64,000 nt of DNA from Amycolatopsis keratiniphila subsp. keratiniphila (GTDB lineage: Bacteria > Actinomycetota > Actinomycetes > Mycobacteriales > Pseudonocardiaceae), in contig NZ_LQMT02000042.1 in the NCBI RefSeq assembly GCF_001620365.2, positions 62,001-126,000 on the forward strand, given 5' to 3'. The notes below the pieces were generated by a model. The model was not told where the DNA came from. It searched no databases and saw only the letters and a list, made by a program, of their open reading frames with translations. This document shows positions 50,317 to 59,191 of the stretch, piece after piece; the stretch's first letter is position 1, and every line of letters starts with the position of its first letter. Made by a program: the position numbers and the translations under genes.

Positions 50317-51098
50317 CCGCCGAACCGACCGACCCGAAGACCCTGCGGCAGTGGCAGGCCGAACTCGCCGCGCTCGCCGCCAAGCTCACCGACCCGATCA
50401 CCCTCAAGGTGATCCGCGACGACATGACGACCACGACGCACACCAAACCGGGATTGCTCGAGCAGCTGCGCCAGGCCCACGCGCACGGCGGCGAGACCGG
50501 CAAGGCATCGGGCAGCTCGCCCGGTGTCCCGATCCGGGTCGCCGCGGCCGACCTGCAGCGCAACCTCGACCGCGAGGCCGCCACCCTGCACTTCAACGCG
50601 CTGGTGCAAGACGCCGATACCGTGTCCCGGATCCGGGCGGCCGCCGGCATCGCCGGGCGATGGGCCGACGTCCACCAGGTCGCGGCCGCCGTGCTCGAGC
50701 TGCGGTACATGGTCGAACGGATCGAGGAACTACTCGACCCGCCGCGACGGCTGCACATCGCCGCCGCGTGCCCCGCGTGCGGGCAGGGCATGGTGTGGCG
50801 CCTCGACCCGAGTACCGGCGAGTTGGTCCAGGCCCCGGCGCTTGCCCTCGACGCGCGCACCGGCTGTACCTGCCTCGGCTGCGGGCAGGTGTGGGGCCCG
50901 GAAAACCTCGAGTTCCTGCAGGGCGTGCTCACCGTGGAGCAGGCCCGGCGGCCGCGGCTGCGTAGCAGCGCCGAGGGCAACGGCCACCGATCCGAGGTTC
51001 CGGTCACCCACACCGGCGACCCGGACCGTAACGACGACCAGGCGCACGCGCGATCTGCTGCAGTGAACTCCGAACCGCAAGGGGGAACACGTCCATGA
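50313..51098 (+). CDS. Phage protein with zinc ribbon
   Basis: The product has 261 residues from GTG 50313. Helical N-terminus (TLRQWQAELAALAAKLTDP) and middle (ELRYMVERIEELLDP), then CPACGQGMVWRLDPSTGEL and GCTCLGCGQVWGPEN, a CxxC-CxxC zinc ribbon. The tail is disordered. No family recognised; probably a DNA-associated early protein. Confidence 0.55.
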   Translation: MTAEPTDPKTLRQWQAELAALAAKLTDPITLKVIRDDMTTTTHTKPGLLEQLRQAHAHGGETGKASGSSPGVPIRVAAADLQRNLDREAATLHFNALVQDADTVSRIRAAAGIAGRWADVHQVAAAVLELRYMVERIEELLDPPRRLHIAAACPACGQGMVWRLDPSTGELVQAPALALDARTGCTCLGCGQVWGPENLEFLQGVLTVEQARRPRLRSSAEGNGHRSEVPVTHTGDPDRNDDQAHARSAAVNSEPQGGTRP

Positions 51099-51676
51099 CG
51101 ACCGACAACGACCGGCCGACCGTCGGCTGCGAGCACGCGCACAACGTCAACGGCAACTGTTTCGAGCCCGGTTGCCCGAACTCGAACAGCCGGCGCCACC
51201 ACCCGCACGCCGGGCAGCCCGTCGACGAGGTCGCCGAGTTCGTGCGAGCCCGCCTCACCGGCGCCAAGGAAACCGCGGAACAGCTGCCCGGCCACTTGGC
51301 CGCGCGCGAGGTGCGCCGGGTCGACGGGCTGCTCGAGCTGCTCGACGTGTGGGAGGCGAACCGCTTTGCGGGCGACCGGCCGCACCCACTCGAGCTGCGG
51401 CTGCCCTCGCTGCTCGCCGCCGAGTTCATCCCCGACCCTGACCAGCCGATCACCCCGCTGTTCGATCCCCCCTACGACGAGCAGCAGACCGTGACGAACA
51501 GCCTCGAGGAACTCGGCCGCACCGTGGCGCGGCTGTACGAGGACGACCCGGCCGAGAACCAGCGAGTACAAGCGCTGATCAACCGGGCAATGGCTGCCTC
51601 GGCCGACACGTTCGCCGCGCTCGAGGCGATCGCCGCCGCGTGCGCCGACCTGTCGCTGCCCGCCGACACGCGGTAG
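51095..51676 (+). CDS. Phage protein of unknown function
   Basis: The product has 193 residues. An N-terminal Cys/His cluster (GCEHAHNVNGNCFEPGCP) may bind metal. The rest is helical (ETAEQLPGHLAAREVRRVDG, EELGRTVARLYEDDPAENQR, AASADTFAALEAIAAACADL). It is the last gene before the promoter/terminator region at 51.7 kb. Confidence 0.55.
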   Translation: MTTDNDRPTVGCEHAHNVNGNCFEPGCPNSNSRRHHPHAGQPVDEVAEFVRARLTGAKETAEQLPGHLAAREVRRVDGLLELLDVWEANRFAGDRPHPLELRLPSLLAAEFIPDPDQPITPLFDPPYDEQQTVTNSLEELGRTVARLYEDDPAENQRVQALINRAMAASADTFAALEAIAAACADLSLPADTR

Positions 51677-51687
51677 CCGAACCCCTG

Positions 51688-51717
51688 TTCGACAGGCGAG
51701 TGATCGTTCTGCATACT
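51688..51717 (+). promoter_or_regulatory. Candidate late promoter
   Basis: TTCGAC (51688-51693) and CATACT (51712-51717) are separated by 18 bases, close to actinobacterial sigma-A-type hexamers. It lies just after the last early gene and before the late genes. A hairpin follows downstream (51754), so readthrough would depend on attenuation or antitermination. Confidence 0.4.
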
Positions 51718-51753
51718 GGGGGCACTTAGGCGAAGTGTGCCCGGACACGGCAC

Positions 51754-51790
51754 CGAGAGAAGCCCCGGCCACTGGTCGGGGCTTCTCTCG
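51754..51790 (+). terminator. Hairpin upstream of late genes
   Basis: CGAGAGAAGCCCC and GGGGCTTCTCTCG form a perfect 13-bp stem with an 11-base loop. The T-rich TTCTCG follows. It may end early transcription or regulate entry into the late operon. Confidence 0.75.
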
Positions 51791-51904
51791 TTCTCGCCGC
51801 CCTCAGGAGATCTACGTCATGGCTGACGTGGTAGCGCCGTCGTCGCCGGGTCGCTGTTCGGACTCCACGTGTCCGAGACCCGGCCCAACACTTCGGGGTG
51901 GGGG

Positions 51905-52180
51905 ATGGGCTCGGCGAACGGCAGGCCGTGGCGCCGGGTTACCGCGCAGCTGCGCGAGATTGCGGCAGCGTCCGGCGCGGCGTGCGGGTTGTGCGGGCAC
52001 CGGATCGACCTCGGCCTACCGGCCCGCCACAAGATGTCGTTCACCGCCGACCACATCGTGCCGCGCAGCAAGGGCGGACCGGACACCCTCGACAACGCCC
52101 GCCCCGCCCATCGCCGGTGCAACTCGAGCCGCGGCAACCGCGCGGCCGAGGCGCCGATGCCGACTTCCCGTAGGTGGTGA
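51905..52180 (+). CDS. HNH endonuclease, terminase-associated
   Basis: The product has 91 residues from ATG 51905 (a GTG at 51869 is an alternative, giving 103). Motifs: ACGLCGHRIDLGL (CxxC), SFTADHIVPRSKGGPDTLDN (HNH core) and RRCNSSRG. Small HNH nucleases often lie just before the terminase genes in HK97-type phages and are needed for packaging. This order is present here. Confidence 0.8.
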   Translation: MGSANGRPWRRVTAQLREIAAASGAACGLCGHRIDLGLPARHKMSFTADHIVPRSKGGPDTLDNARPAHRRCNSSRGNRAAEAPMPTSRRW

Positions 52181-52186
52181 CCGCGC

Positions 52187-52375
52187 ATGCCGTGGATCAA
52201 ACGACAGAAGCACCAGCCGCACCGGTGCATGACGCCAGGCAATCTCAACACCGCGCTCCGGGACATCGCGAGCGCAGGTGACCAATGGCAGTGCGACGCG
52301 TGCGGCACGGTCTGGACCGTGCACCGAACCACCTCGCCAGCACAGCCGTTCGAGTTCCGCGAGGACTTCACGTAG
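52187..52375 (+). CDS. Small phage zinc-motif protein
   Basis: The product has 62 residues. HRCMTPGNLNTALRDIASAG, then WQCDACGTVWTVHRT, includes CxxC and nearby His. It starts seven bases after the HNH stop. Probably a small zinc protein of unknown role. Confidence 0.55.
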   Translation: MPWIKRQKHQPHRCMTPGNLNTALRDIASAGDQWQCDACGTVWTVHRTTSPAQPFEFREDFT

Positions 52376-52386
52376 GTGGTGATCAG

Positions 52387-52842
52387 GTGCGGCAGGTAGT
52401 GGTGATCGCGGGCCCGATCTGCGCGGGCAAGACCACGCTCGCGCACAAGCTCGCCGACGAGAACGGCGGGCGCGTGCTCGACCGTGACGAGATCGCCCGC
52501 GCGATGGGCAGCCCGCGCAAGTGGTTGCACAGCAGGGCATACAGCCGACAGGCCGAACACGTGATGCGGCTCGAGCTGGACCAGATCGCCAAGGCGCGCG
52601 AGGGCATCGTGTACGTGGTGCGGTCCCTGCCCGTCGCGGCACAGCGCGCCGCGCTGGTCGACCGGCTGCGCGCCGAGTTGATCCTGCTGGATCCCGGCCG
52701 CGACGAGTGCATACGCCGCGCGCGTGCGGACCGCCGGCCACCGGGCAGTGTGCCCGCTATCCACCGGTGGTACGCGCGGTACCTGCCCGGCACGGAGGAA
52801 CAGGAACCCGAAGAGCACTTCGCGACCTCGCGTGACTGGTGA
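52387..52842 (+). CDS. P-loop kinase-like ATPase
   Basis: The product has 151 residues from GTG 52387 (AGGTGG upstream). Walker A: VVVIAGPICAGKTTLAHKLA. DRDEIARAMGSP is a candidate lid/Walker B-like region, and ILLDPGRDECIRRARADRR resembles the arginine-rich end of nucleotide or polynucleotide kinases. It belongs to the AAA/zeta-toxin-like kinase group often found near phage terminase. Substrate unknown. Confidence 0.65.
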   Translation: MRQVVVIAGPICAGKTTLAHKLADENGGRVLDRDEIARAMGSPRKWLHSRAYSRQAEHVMRLELDQIAKAREGIVYVVRSLPVAAQRAALVDRLRAELILLDPGRDECIRRARADRRPPGSVPAIHRWYARYLPGTEEQEPEEHFATSRDW

Positions 52843-52987
52843 CCACTGTCCACACGCGACACACCCGCGCTCATCGATGTGCACCGCGCTGACCTGGGTT
52901 TTTTCGGCGCGAGGGCACGGGAGACCCCGCGCCCACCATCCCTGAATTTCTCCCCGGCACGAAAACACAGGGCGGAGGGTGATCACA

Positions 52988-53560
52988 TTGACGGCCGAAC
53001 GGATCACGACGATTAGCGATGTGATCGCCGACGAGATCAAGGCGACGCGCAAGCGCGCCGGGCTCACGCGCGGCGAGTTCGCCGCGGCCGCATGGGAGAA
53101 GGGCGCGCCGGAGTCGTTCAGCGCCGCCGTGGTCGGCTACATCGAGACCGGCCGCCCGGACAAGGAAGGCCGCCGGCGGCGCGAGGTCACGGTCGACGAA
53201 CTGCGGTTCATCGCCGCGGCTGCAGGTACGACGCCGCTCGGTCTGCTCGGCGAGCACGCCGCGCTGCTCGGTGGCGACGAGCCCCCGGAGTGCCCGCGCT
53301 GCGCCGCGGAAACGGGCACGCTCGAGCGGCAGGTGCGCGAGGACATTGCCGCACTCGGCGACCTCGCCGACACCGAACCGGCGCTCGCCGAACTCGCCTA
53401 CGCCCTCGCGGCCGCGGTCGACCGCGGTTCCGACGAGAACCCGATACCGCCGCTCGCGAAGGAACTGCGGGCGACGCTCAAGGCGCTGACCGACGCCGTA
53501 GCCGTCCGTACGGCGCCGGATGACGACGACGAGTTCGGCGACCTCGGCGACCCGGAGTAG
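52988..53560 (+). CDS. Terminase small subunit (probable)
   Basis: The product has 190 residues from TTG 52988, with GGCGGAGGG seven bases upstream; GTG 52979 is the alternative. The helical N-terminus (ATRKRAGLTRGEFAAAAWEK, VVGYIETGRPDKEGRRR) looks like a helix-turn-helix that would bind the pac/cos site. Two CPRC-like Cys and acidic tail follow. Position directly before the large subunit supports the call. Confidence 0.7.
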   Translation: MTAERITTISDVIADEIKATRKRAGLTRGEFAAAAWEKGAPESFSAAVVGYIETGRPDKEGRRRREVTVDELRFIAAAAGTTPLGLLGEHAALLGGDEPPECPRCAAETGTLERQVREDIAALGDLADTEPALAELAYALAAAVDRGSDENPIPPLAKELRATLKALTDAVAVRTAPDDDDEFGDLGDPE

Positions 53561-53581
53561 CTCACGAGGGGAGGCCCCCGC

Positions 53582-55102
53582 GTGCCGCTGTCCGAAGAGG
53601 ACCGAACAGAAGCCCTCAGGGCGCAGCTGCTCGACCTGTACGGGCTGCGGTGTGTTCCCCGATGGGGGACGCCGCGCGACCTGTCACGGAAGACGTACGG
53701 GCCCAAGGTGGCGCGGATCGCCGAGGCGTTCGGAACGCCGTTCATGCCGTGGCAGCGCTACGTCGCCGACGTCGCGCTCGAGGTCGACCCTGTCACCGGA
53801 CGGCTGGCCTATCGCGACATCCTGCTCATGGTGCCCCGGCAGTCGGGCAAGACCACGCTGTTGCTCGCCAAGATGGTGTGGCGGGCGAACGCGTGGCCGA
53901 GGCAGAACATTCTCTACTCGGCGCAGAATCGCCTCTCGGCCCGTAAGAAGTGGGAAGAGGAACACGTCGCCGCGCTCGACGCTGCGCAGCGTTTCCGGGG
54001 CCGCTACACCGTCCGCAAGGTCAACGGCAACGAGGCGATCCGGTGGCGCAACGGGTCGCGGCACGGCATCACCTCGAACACCGAGACCGCCGGCCACGGC
54101 GAGACCCTCGACGACGGCACGATCGACGAGGCGTTCGCGCTCGAGGATGCCCGGTTGGAACAGGCGTTCTCTCCGGCGATGATCACGCGGCCGCAACCGC
54201 AACAGTGGTTGGTGTCCACCGCGGGCACGCTCGCGAAAAGCCATTTCCTCAACGGCAAGCGCAAGCGCGGCCGCGCCATCATCGAACGCGGTGAGCCGTC
54301 CACGTTCGCCGTGTTCGACTGGACCGTCGGCGACGAGTACGACCGGGACGAACCGGCGACCTGGTGGGCGTGCATGCCCGCCCTCGGCCACACCGTCACC
54401 GAGGCCGCCGTGCGTTCGGAGCGGGAGAAGATGGAGGCCGCCGAGTTCGACCGCGCCTACCTCAACGTGACGAAAGTGGTGGTCGTCGCCGACGACCCGA
54501 ACGTGCCCACCAAGTGGTGGCCGGACCGGCACGACGCGCGATCGAGCGCGGCCGACGTGGCGCTCGCGGTCGATATCACACCGGACCGACAGAAAACCGC
54601 GATCATGGCCTACGGGCACCGCCCGGACGCCCGCGGGCACGTCGAACTCATCGAGCTGCGTGACGGCACCGACGGCGTGGTCGAGAGGCTTGTCGAACTG
54701 CGCGACCGGCACAACCCGGTCGCGGTCGGTCTCGACGTCGCAGGCCCCGCCGGGTCGCTGCTGGTCCCGCTCAACAATGCCGGTTTCACCACGCCCAAGG
54801 ATCCGATGAAACCGGGGCGCGGTCAGCTCGCGATCCCGACGTCGCGAGAGTTCGCCGCATCGTGCGGCGCGTTCGCCGACGCCGTGGAGCACGATCACCT
54901 GCGCCACCTCAACCAACGACCGCTCAACGAGGCGTTGACCGGCGCCCGTACTCGCCCGCTCGGCGACGCGTGGGCATGGGCGCGGCGCACGAGCGACTCG
55001 AATATCGCGCCGCTGGTGGGCGGAACTGTTGCCCGGTGGGCATACGAGAGTCGCGCGCACCTGGTGATCGACGACTATGACGTGCTGGATTCGGTGTGGT
55101 GA
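53582..55102 (+). CDS. terL: Terminase large subunit
   Basis: The product has 506 residues from GTG 53582. Walker A: LLMVPRQSGKTTLLLAKMVW. Walker B and catalytic Glu: DDGTIDEAFAL. The nuclease domain starts ALAVDITPDRQKTAIMAYG with the first metal Asp and continues VGLDVAGPAGSL. It packages phage DNA into proheads with the small subunit and portal. Full family length. Confidence 0.93.
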   Translation: MPLSEEDRTEALRAQLLDLYGLRCVPRWGTPRDLSRKTYGPKVARIAEAFGTPFMPWQRYVADVALEVDPVTGRLAYRDILLMVPRQSGKTTLLLAKMVWRANAWPRQNILYSAQNRLSARKKWEEEHVAALDAAQRFRGRYTVRKVNGNEAIRWRNGSRHGITSNTETAGHGETLDDGTIDEAFALEDARLEQAFSPAMITRPQPQQWLVSTAGTLAKSHFLNGKRKRGRAIIERGEPSTFAVFDWTVGDEYDRDEPATWWACMPALGHTVTEAAVRSEREKMEAAEFDRAYLNVTKVVVVADDPNVPTKWWPDRHDARSSAADVALAVDITPDRQKTAIMAYGHRPDARGHVELIELRDGTDGVVERLVELRDRHNPVAVGLDVAGPAGSLLVPLNNAGFTTPKDPMKPGRGQLAIPTSREFAASCGAFADAVEHDHLRHLNQRPLNEALTGARTRPLGDAWAWARRTSDSNIAPLVGGTVARWAYESRAHLVIDDYDVLDSVW

Positions 55103-55116
55103 AAGGAGAATCTCGG

Positions 55117-55332
55117 ATGTCGCGTGACCTGGTTACGACGCTGCTCGACCTCGCCGGGCTGCTGCTGGTCGCCGCCGGGATCGGCGCCGCGCTGTTCCCG
55201 CTGATCGGGTGGGCGACGCTCGGCCCGGTCGGTGTTCTGCTGCTCGCCGGGTCACGGGTCGCGGTGTGGATCGGTACGCCGGCCGCCGCGCCTGTGTGGT
55301 GGAGGAAGCTTCGCGGGGGTGGTCGCTGGTGA
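55117..55332 (+). CDS. Small membrane protein between terminase and portal
   Basis: The product has 71 residues from ATG 55117 (AAAGGAG upstream). Two hydrophobic stretches (LLDLAGLLLVAAGIGAALF and LGPVGVLLLAGSRVAVWIG) suggest two membrane helices. Overlaps the portal gene (GTGA). Unknown role; such small proteins appear at this place in related phages. Confidence 0.6.
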   Translation: MSRDLVTTLLDLAGLLLVAAGIGAALFPLIGWATLGPVGVLLLAGSRVAVWIGTPAAAPVWWRKLRGGGRW

Positions 55333-56492
55333 GCCTGTTCTCTCGCGCGTCCACCGTGGACGATTCCGAGATCCCCACGCGGCCGGTGTCCGGCCGCACC
55401 GGTACGGCCGTGGTCACCAACAAGTCCGCGATGCAGCACTCCGCGGTGTGGGCGTGCTTGCGGCTGCGTGGCGACCTGATTTCCACGATGCCGGTCGACG
55501 CCTACCGGATGGTGGACGGGATCCAGGTCGAGACGAAGAAACCGCCGGTGCTGGTCGCGCCGGGCGGCGAGCGGATGAAGCTGCACGAGTTCCTGTACTC
55601 GACGCAGGTCGACCTCGACCGGGCGGGCAACACGTTCGGCATCATCACCGCGTTCGACGGTCTCGGCCTGCCCGCGCGGATTGAGCTGGTCGACCTCGCC
55701 GAGGTCACCGTGCGGATCATCGACGGCCAGATCGACCACTTCCGGATCCGGAGGCAGAAGTACCTGCCTCACCAGGTGTGGCACGAAAAGCAGTTCACCG
55801 TCGCCGGTCTCCCGATCGGACTGTCGCCGACCTCCTACTCGGCGATGAGCATCGGTCAGTACCTCTCGGCGCAGCAGTTCGCGCTCGATTGGTTCACCGA
55901 CGGCGCGATCCCCGCCGGCGAACTCCGCAACACCGAGAAGACGGTCAGCCCGGTGGAGGCGACCGCGATTAAGCAGCGGTTCAAGGCATCTGTCGCCGGG
56001 CGCGATCTGTTCGTGCACGGCAAGGACTGGGAATACAAGCCGATCCAGGCGATGGCCTCGGACGCGAATTTCCTGCAGGTGCAGCAGTTCGGGATCGTCG
56101 ATATCGCCCGGTTCTTCGGGTGCCCGGCCGACGTCATCGACGGCGCGGTCGCCACCGGGTCGATCACGTACGCGTCGATCAGTCAACGAAACCTGCAGCT
56201 GCTCATCATGAATATCGGCCCGGCCATCTTCCGTCGCGAGTCCGCGCTGTCGGACCTGTTGCCGCGGCCGCGGTTCGTGAAGCTCAACAGCGACGCGCTG
56301 TTGCGGATGGACCCGCAGACCCGCGCCGAGGTGATCGGTAAGCAGATCGCCACGCGGCAGCTCGCGCCGTCCGAGGCCCGCGCGCTGGAAAACCGGATGC
56401 CGTTCACCGACGAGCAGCTCGCCGAGTTCGACCGGCTGTTCGGCAACCCCCGCACGCAGCCCACTACTGCAGAGTCAGGAGCGACGACATGA
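55329..56492 (+). CDS. Portal protein (HK97 type)
   Basis: The product has 387 residues from GTG 55329. It follows phage_portal: SAVWACLRLRGDLISTMPVD, then HEFLYSTQVDLDRAGNTFGI, GLSPTSYSAMSIGQYLSAQQ, and a C-terminal DIARFFGCPADVIDGAVAT. It forms the dodecameric ring through which DNA enters the capsid. Confidence 0.92.
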   Translation: MSLFSRASTVDDSEIPTRPVSGRTGTAVVTNKSAMQHSAVWACLRLRGDLISTMPVDAYRMVDGIQVETKKPPVLVAPGGERMKLHEFLYSTQVDLDRAGNTFGIITAFDGLGLPARIELVDLAEVTVRIIDGQIDHFRIRRQKYLPHQVWHEKQFTVAGLPIGLSPTSYSAMSIGQYLSAQQFALDWFTDGAIPAGELRNTEKTVSPVEATAIKQRFKASVAGRDLFVHGKDWEYKPIQAMASDANFLQVQQFGIVDIARFFGCPADVIDGAVATGSITYASISQRNLQLLIMNIGPAIFRRESALSDLLPRPRFVKLNSDALLRMDPQTRAEVIGKQIATRQLAPSEARALENRMPFTDEQLAEFDRLFGNPRTQPTTAESGATT

Positions 56493-57250
56493 CCCCCGAG
56501 TCTCGCGCGGCCGCGGCCGCCGAACGCAGCCGCGCCGTTGCCGCGCGGGCTGACCGGCCCTCGCAGCGGCGCGCGGCCGAACACGACACCACGCCGCCGC
56601 GCGTGTCCGCGCAGCTGCGCGGGCTGCAGCTGCGCGACTCCGCGACCGGTGGCGGGCTCGAGTTCGACGGATTCGCCACGGTGTACGACCGCGGCTATGA
56701 GATGTGGGACTACTACGGCCCCTACACCGAAGTGGTGTCCGCCGGTGCGGCGAGTGAAAGCCTCGCCCGCGCCGACCTCGACGTGCCTCTCGTGCTGCAG
56801 CACCAAGACCTGCGCCGCATCGCGCGCACGACGAACGGGTCGCTGCAGCTGACCGAGTCCGACGAGGGTCTGCGCGTGCTCGCGCCGAACCTCGACCGCG
56901 AGGACCAGGACGTGGCCTACATCGTGCCCAAGCTGCGCGCCGGGCTGATCGACGAAATGTCGTTCAAGTTCCGGATCACGTCCGGGCAGTGGTCGCCGGA
57001 CTACACCGAATACCGGATCAACGCGTTCGACCTGCACCGCGGCGACGTCGCGATCGTCGGCTACGGCGCGAACCCGCACACCGCCGGCGCCGGGCTGCGC
57101 GCCGCCGCCGATCCGCTCGAGGCGCTGCGCGCGCTCGACGAGGACCAGGCTCGCGCCGCGCTCGCCGCGCTGCAGGCCCGTTTCACCACGACCCCCGCAC
57201 CGTCTCGTGTCCTCATCACCGACGAGGACACGAGGATGCGCCGCCTGTAG
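56489..57250 (+). CDS. HK97-family prohead protease
   Basis: The product has 253 residues. GFATVYDRGYEMWDYYGPYTE, then VPLVLQHQDLRRIARTTNGS and LIDEMSFKFRI match the serine protease fold with catalytic His (QHQD) and Ser (EMSFKF). It matures the capsid by cutting the delta domain. It overlaps the portal gene. Confidence 0.88.
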   Translation: MTPESRAAAAAERSRAVAARADRPSQRRAAEHDTTPPRVSAQLRGLQLRDSATGGGLEFDGFATVYDRGYEMWDYYGPYTEVVSAGAASESLARADLDVPLVLQHQDLRRIARTTNGSLQLTESDEGLRVLAPNLDREDQDVAYIVPKLRAGLIDEMSFKFRITSGQWSPDYTEYRINAFDLHRGDVAIVGYGANPHTAGAGLRAAADPLEALRALDEDQARAALAALQARFTTTPAPSRVLITDEDTRMRRL

Positions 57251-57393
57251 GCGGCGCGCTTTCCCTGCTGCTTCGCGTAAGGAACCCCGCACCGCGCCCG
57301 CGTGGCCTGGTCTGGGAGTCACCGCCTGCTGCCCGCAGGGCCATCCGACAGAACAACGATCCCCCGCCACGCGGGAGGGAGGACGACGTCGAC

Positions 57394-58794
57394 ATGACGC
57401 TCGCTCAGCTCATCGCGCAGCTCCGGGGCCAGATGGCCACCAAACTGGAGCAGCGCAACGGATACGCCTCGACGCTCGCCGAACTGCGCTCGCAGGACAT
57501 GGTCGACGAGGCCAAGGTCGCCGAGGCTCGCAAGGCCAAGGACGACCTCGACACCGAACTCGACGCCCTGCAGGCACGGGTCGCCGACCTCGAGGCGGAA
57601 CAGGCCCGCGACGACGCAGCCGACCGGCTGCAGCGCGAGACCAACCCCGGCGCCCCGCGCCCCGCCTACGACCAGGTGGCGCGCGTCGGCACCGAGGAAC
57701 GCACCTACCGCGCCGACCAGGACCGCAAGGGCGCCGGGTTCGCCCGTGACGTCGCGGCCGCGTTCATCGGCGACTACGGCGCGCAGGCCCGCCTCGCCCG
57801 CCACATGAGCGAGGAACAGGTCGAACGGGGCGCGCAGCTCGAGGGCGCGCAGCAGCGCGCCGTCGGCACCGGCGCGTTCTCCGGGCTGGTGGTCCCGCAG
57901 TACCTCATCGACATGTACGCGCCGATGGCCACCACCGGCCGCCCGTTCGCGGACGCCTGCCGACACCACGACCTGCCGGAAACCGGCATGACCGTGAGCC
58001 TCGGCCGCGGCACCACCGGCACGAGCGTGGACGACCAGACCGCGGAGAACACCAACGTCTCCGAGACCGACTATGACGACACGCTGTTGACGTTCCCGGT
58101 TCGCACCGCGGCCGGCCGCCAGACCGTGTCGCGCCAAGGTGTCGACCGTGGTGTGCGGGTCGACGACACGATCGTCGAGGACCTGTACAAGCGGTACCAC
58201 GCGAACGTGGACTCGAAAACGCTCAACCTCGCCACGGTCGGTCTCTCCGCGGTCGCGACGCCGGTCACCTACACCGACGCCACCCCGACGGCCGAAGAGC
58301 TGTACCCGAAGATCCCCGAGGCGCTCGCCGGGGTCGAGGGCTCGCTGCTCGACGTCGCGTCCGGCGAGAACATCGCCGTGATGCACTCCCGCCGCTGGTA
58401 CTGGCTGCAGAACGCCATGAGCACCAAGTGGCCGCTCATCTCGCAGCCCGGCATTGTCGAGAAGACCCTCGGCGCGAACTACGCCGAACGGTACGGCTCC
58501 GGCATCCGCGGCGTGCTGCCCAACGGCACCCCGGTGCTGGTCGACAACAACATCGCCACCAACCTCGGCGCGGGCACCAACGAGGACGAGATCTACATCG
58601 GCGACAAGAACGAGTTCCACCTGTGGGAGGACCCGAACGCGCCGGTTCTCATCCGCGCCGAGCAGGCCAAGGCCGAGTCCCTCGGCATCGTCCTGGTGGT
58701 CTACGGCTACTACGCCTTCACCCACACCCGCTACGCGCACGCCCGCAAGATCTCCGGTACCGGGCTGATCACGCCCGCGTTCACCGGAGTCTGA
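57394..58794 (+). CDS. Major capsid protein (HK97 fold) with N-terminal scaffold
   Basis: The product has 466 residues. Residues 1-90 form a coiled coil (DMVDEAKVAEARKAKDDLDT, ALQARVADLEAEQARDD) acting as the delta/scaffold domain removed by the protease. The mature part includes AFSGLVVPQYLIDMYAPMAT, SRRWYWLQNAMSTKWPL, GVLPNGTPVLVDNNIAT, EIYIGDKNEFHLWE and YGYYAFTHTRYAHA. It is the main shell protein. Confidence 0.9.
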   Translation: MTLAQLIAQLRGQMATKLEQRNGYASTLAELRSQDMVDEAKVAEARKAKDDLDTELDALQARVADLEAEQARDDAADRLQRETNPGAPRPAYDQVARVGTEERTYRADQDRKGAGFARDVAAAFIGDYGAQARLARHMSEEQVERGAQLEGAQQRAVGTGAFSGLVVPQYLIDMYAPMATTGRPFADACRHHDLPETGMTVSLGRGTTGTSVDDQTAENTNVSETDYDDTLLTFPVRTAAGRQTVSRQGVDRGVRVDDTIVEDLYKRYHANVDSKTLNLATVGLSAVATPVTYTDATPTAEELYPKIPEALAGVEGSLLDVASGENIAVMHSRRWYWLQNAMSTKWPLISQPGIVEKTLGANYAERYGSGIRGVLPNGTPVLVDNNIATNLGAGTNEDEIYIGDKNEFHLWEDPNAPVLIRAEQAKAESLGIVLVVYGYYAFTHTRYAHARKISGTGLITPAFTGV

Positions 58795-58811
58795 TCCACC
58801 CCTGTCCACCT

Positions 58812-58854
58812 GCAGCGGCGAGCACCGTCCACACCGGACCGTGCTCGCCGCTGC
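58812..58854 (+). terminator. Hairpin after capsid gene
   Basis: GCAGCGGCGAGCAC and GTGCTCGCCGCTGC form a perfect 14-bp stem; the 15-base loop has a further GTCC/GGAC pairing. CGCGTTTC follows. It may lower expression of downstream genes relative to capsid. Confidence 0.7.
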
Positions 58855-58886
58855 GCGTTTCACCCTGTCGCAGGAAGGAAATCGGA

Positions 58887-59186
58887 ATGAGCAACGAGGA
58901 CCAGGCCCCCGCCGTCGCGCCGGACGCCACCGCGCCGGAGGGCACCGCGGCGGGCGCCGCCACGTCGGCGACCGACGACGCGATGATCGCCGCGCTGCTG
59001 CGTGAACGCGCCGCCTACGCCGGTCGGGGCGGCATGGAAGACCGGGTCAAGGCCGTCGACGAGCAACTCGCGCTGCGCGGGTACACCGAACCGGCCGAGA
59101 CCGAGACCGGCGCACCGGCCGCGCAGGGCGACGGCCCGCCCAAGGATCCGAAGCCGGCCACCGCGAAGCGTCAGCAGACCAGGTAA
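58887..59186 (+). CDS. Small phage protein after capsid gene
   Basis: The product has 99 residues from ATG 58887 (AAGGAAA upstream). It has an alanine-rich disordered start, DDAMIAALLRERAAYAGRGG and MEDRVKAVDEQLALRGYTEP in the middle, and a disordered tail ending KPATAKRQQTR. Probably a head-associated accessory protein; no known family. Confidence 0.55.
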   Translation: MSNEDQAPAVAPDATAPEGTAAGAATSATDDAMIAALLRERAAYAGRGGMEDRVKAVDEQLALRGYTEPAETETGAPAAQGDGPPKDPKPATAKRQQTR

Positions 59187-59191
59187 CCGCG

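Noticed and set aside
57319..58863. A 514-codon minus-strand open frame opposite the capsid gene
   Set aside because: The plus-strand capsid gene has HK97 features and the minus frame is only a Val/Gly-rich shadow.
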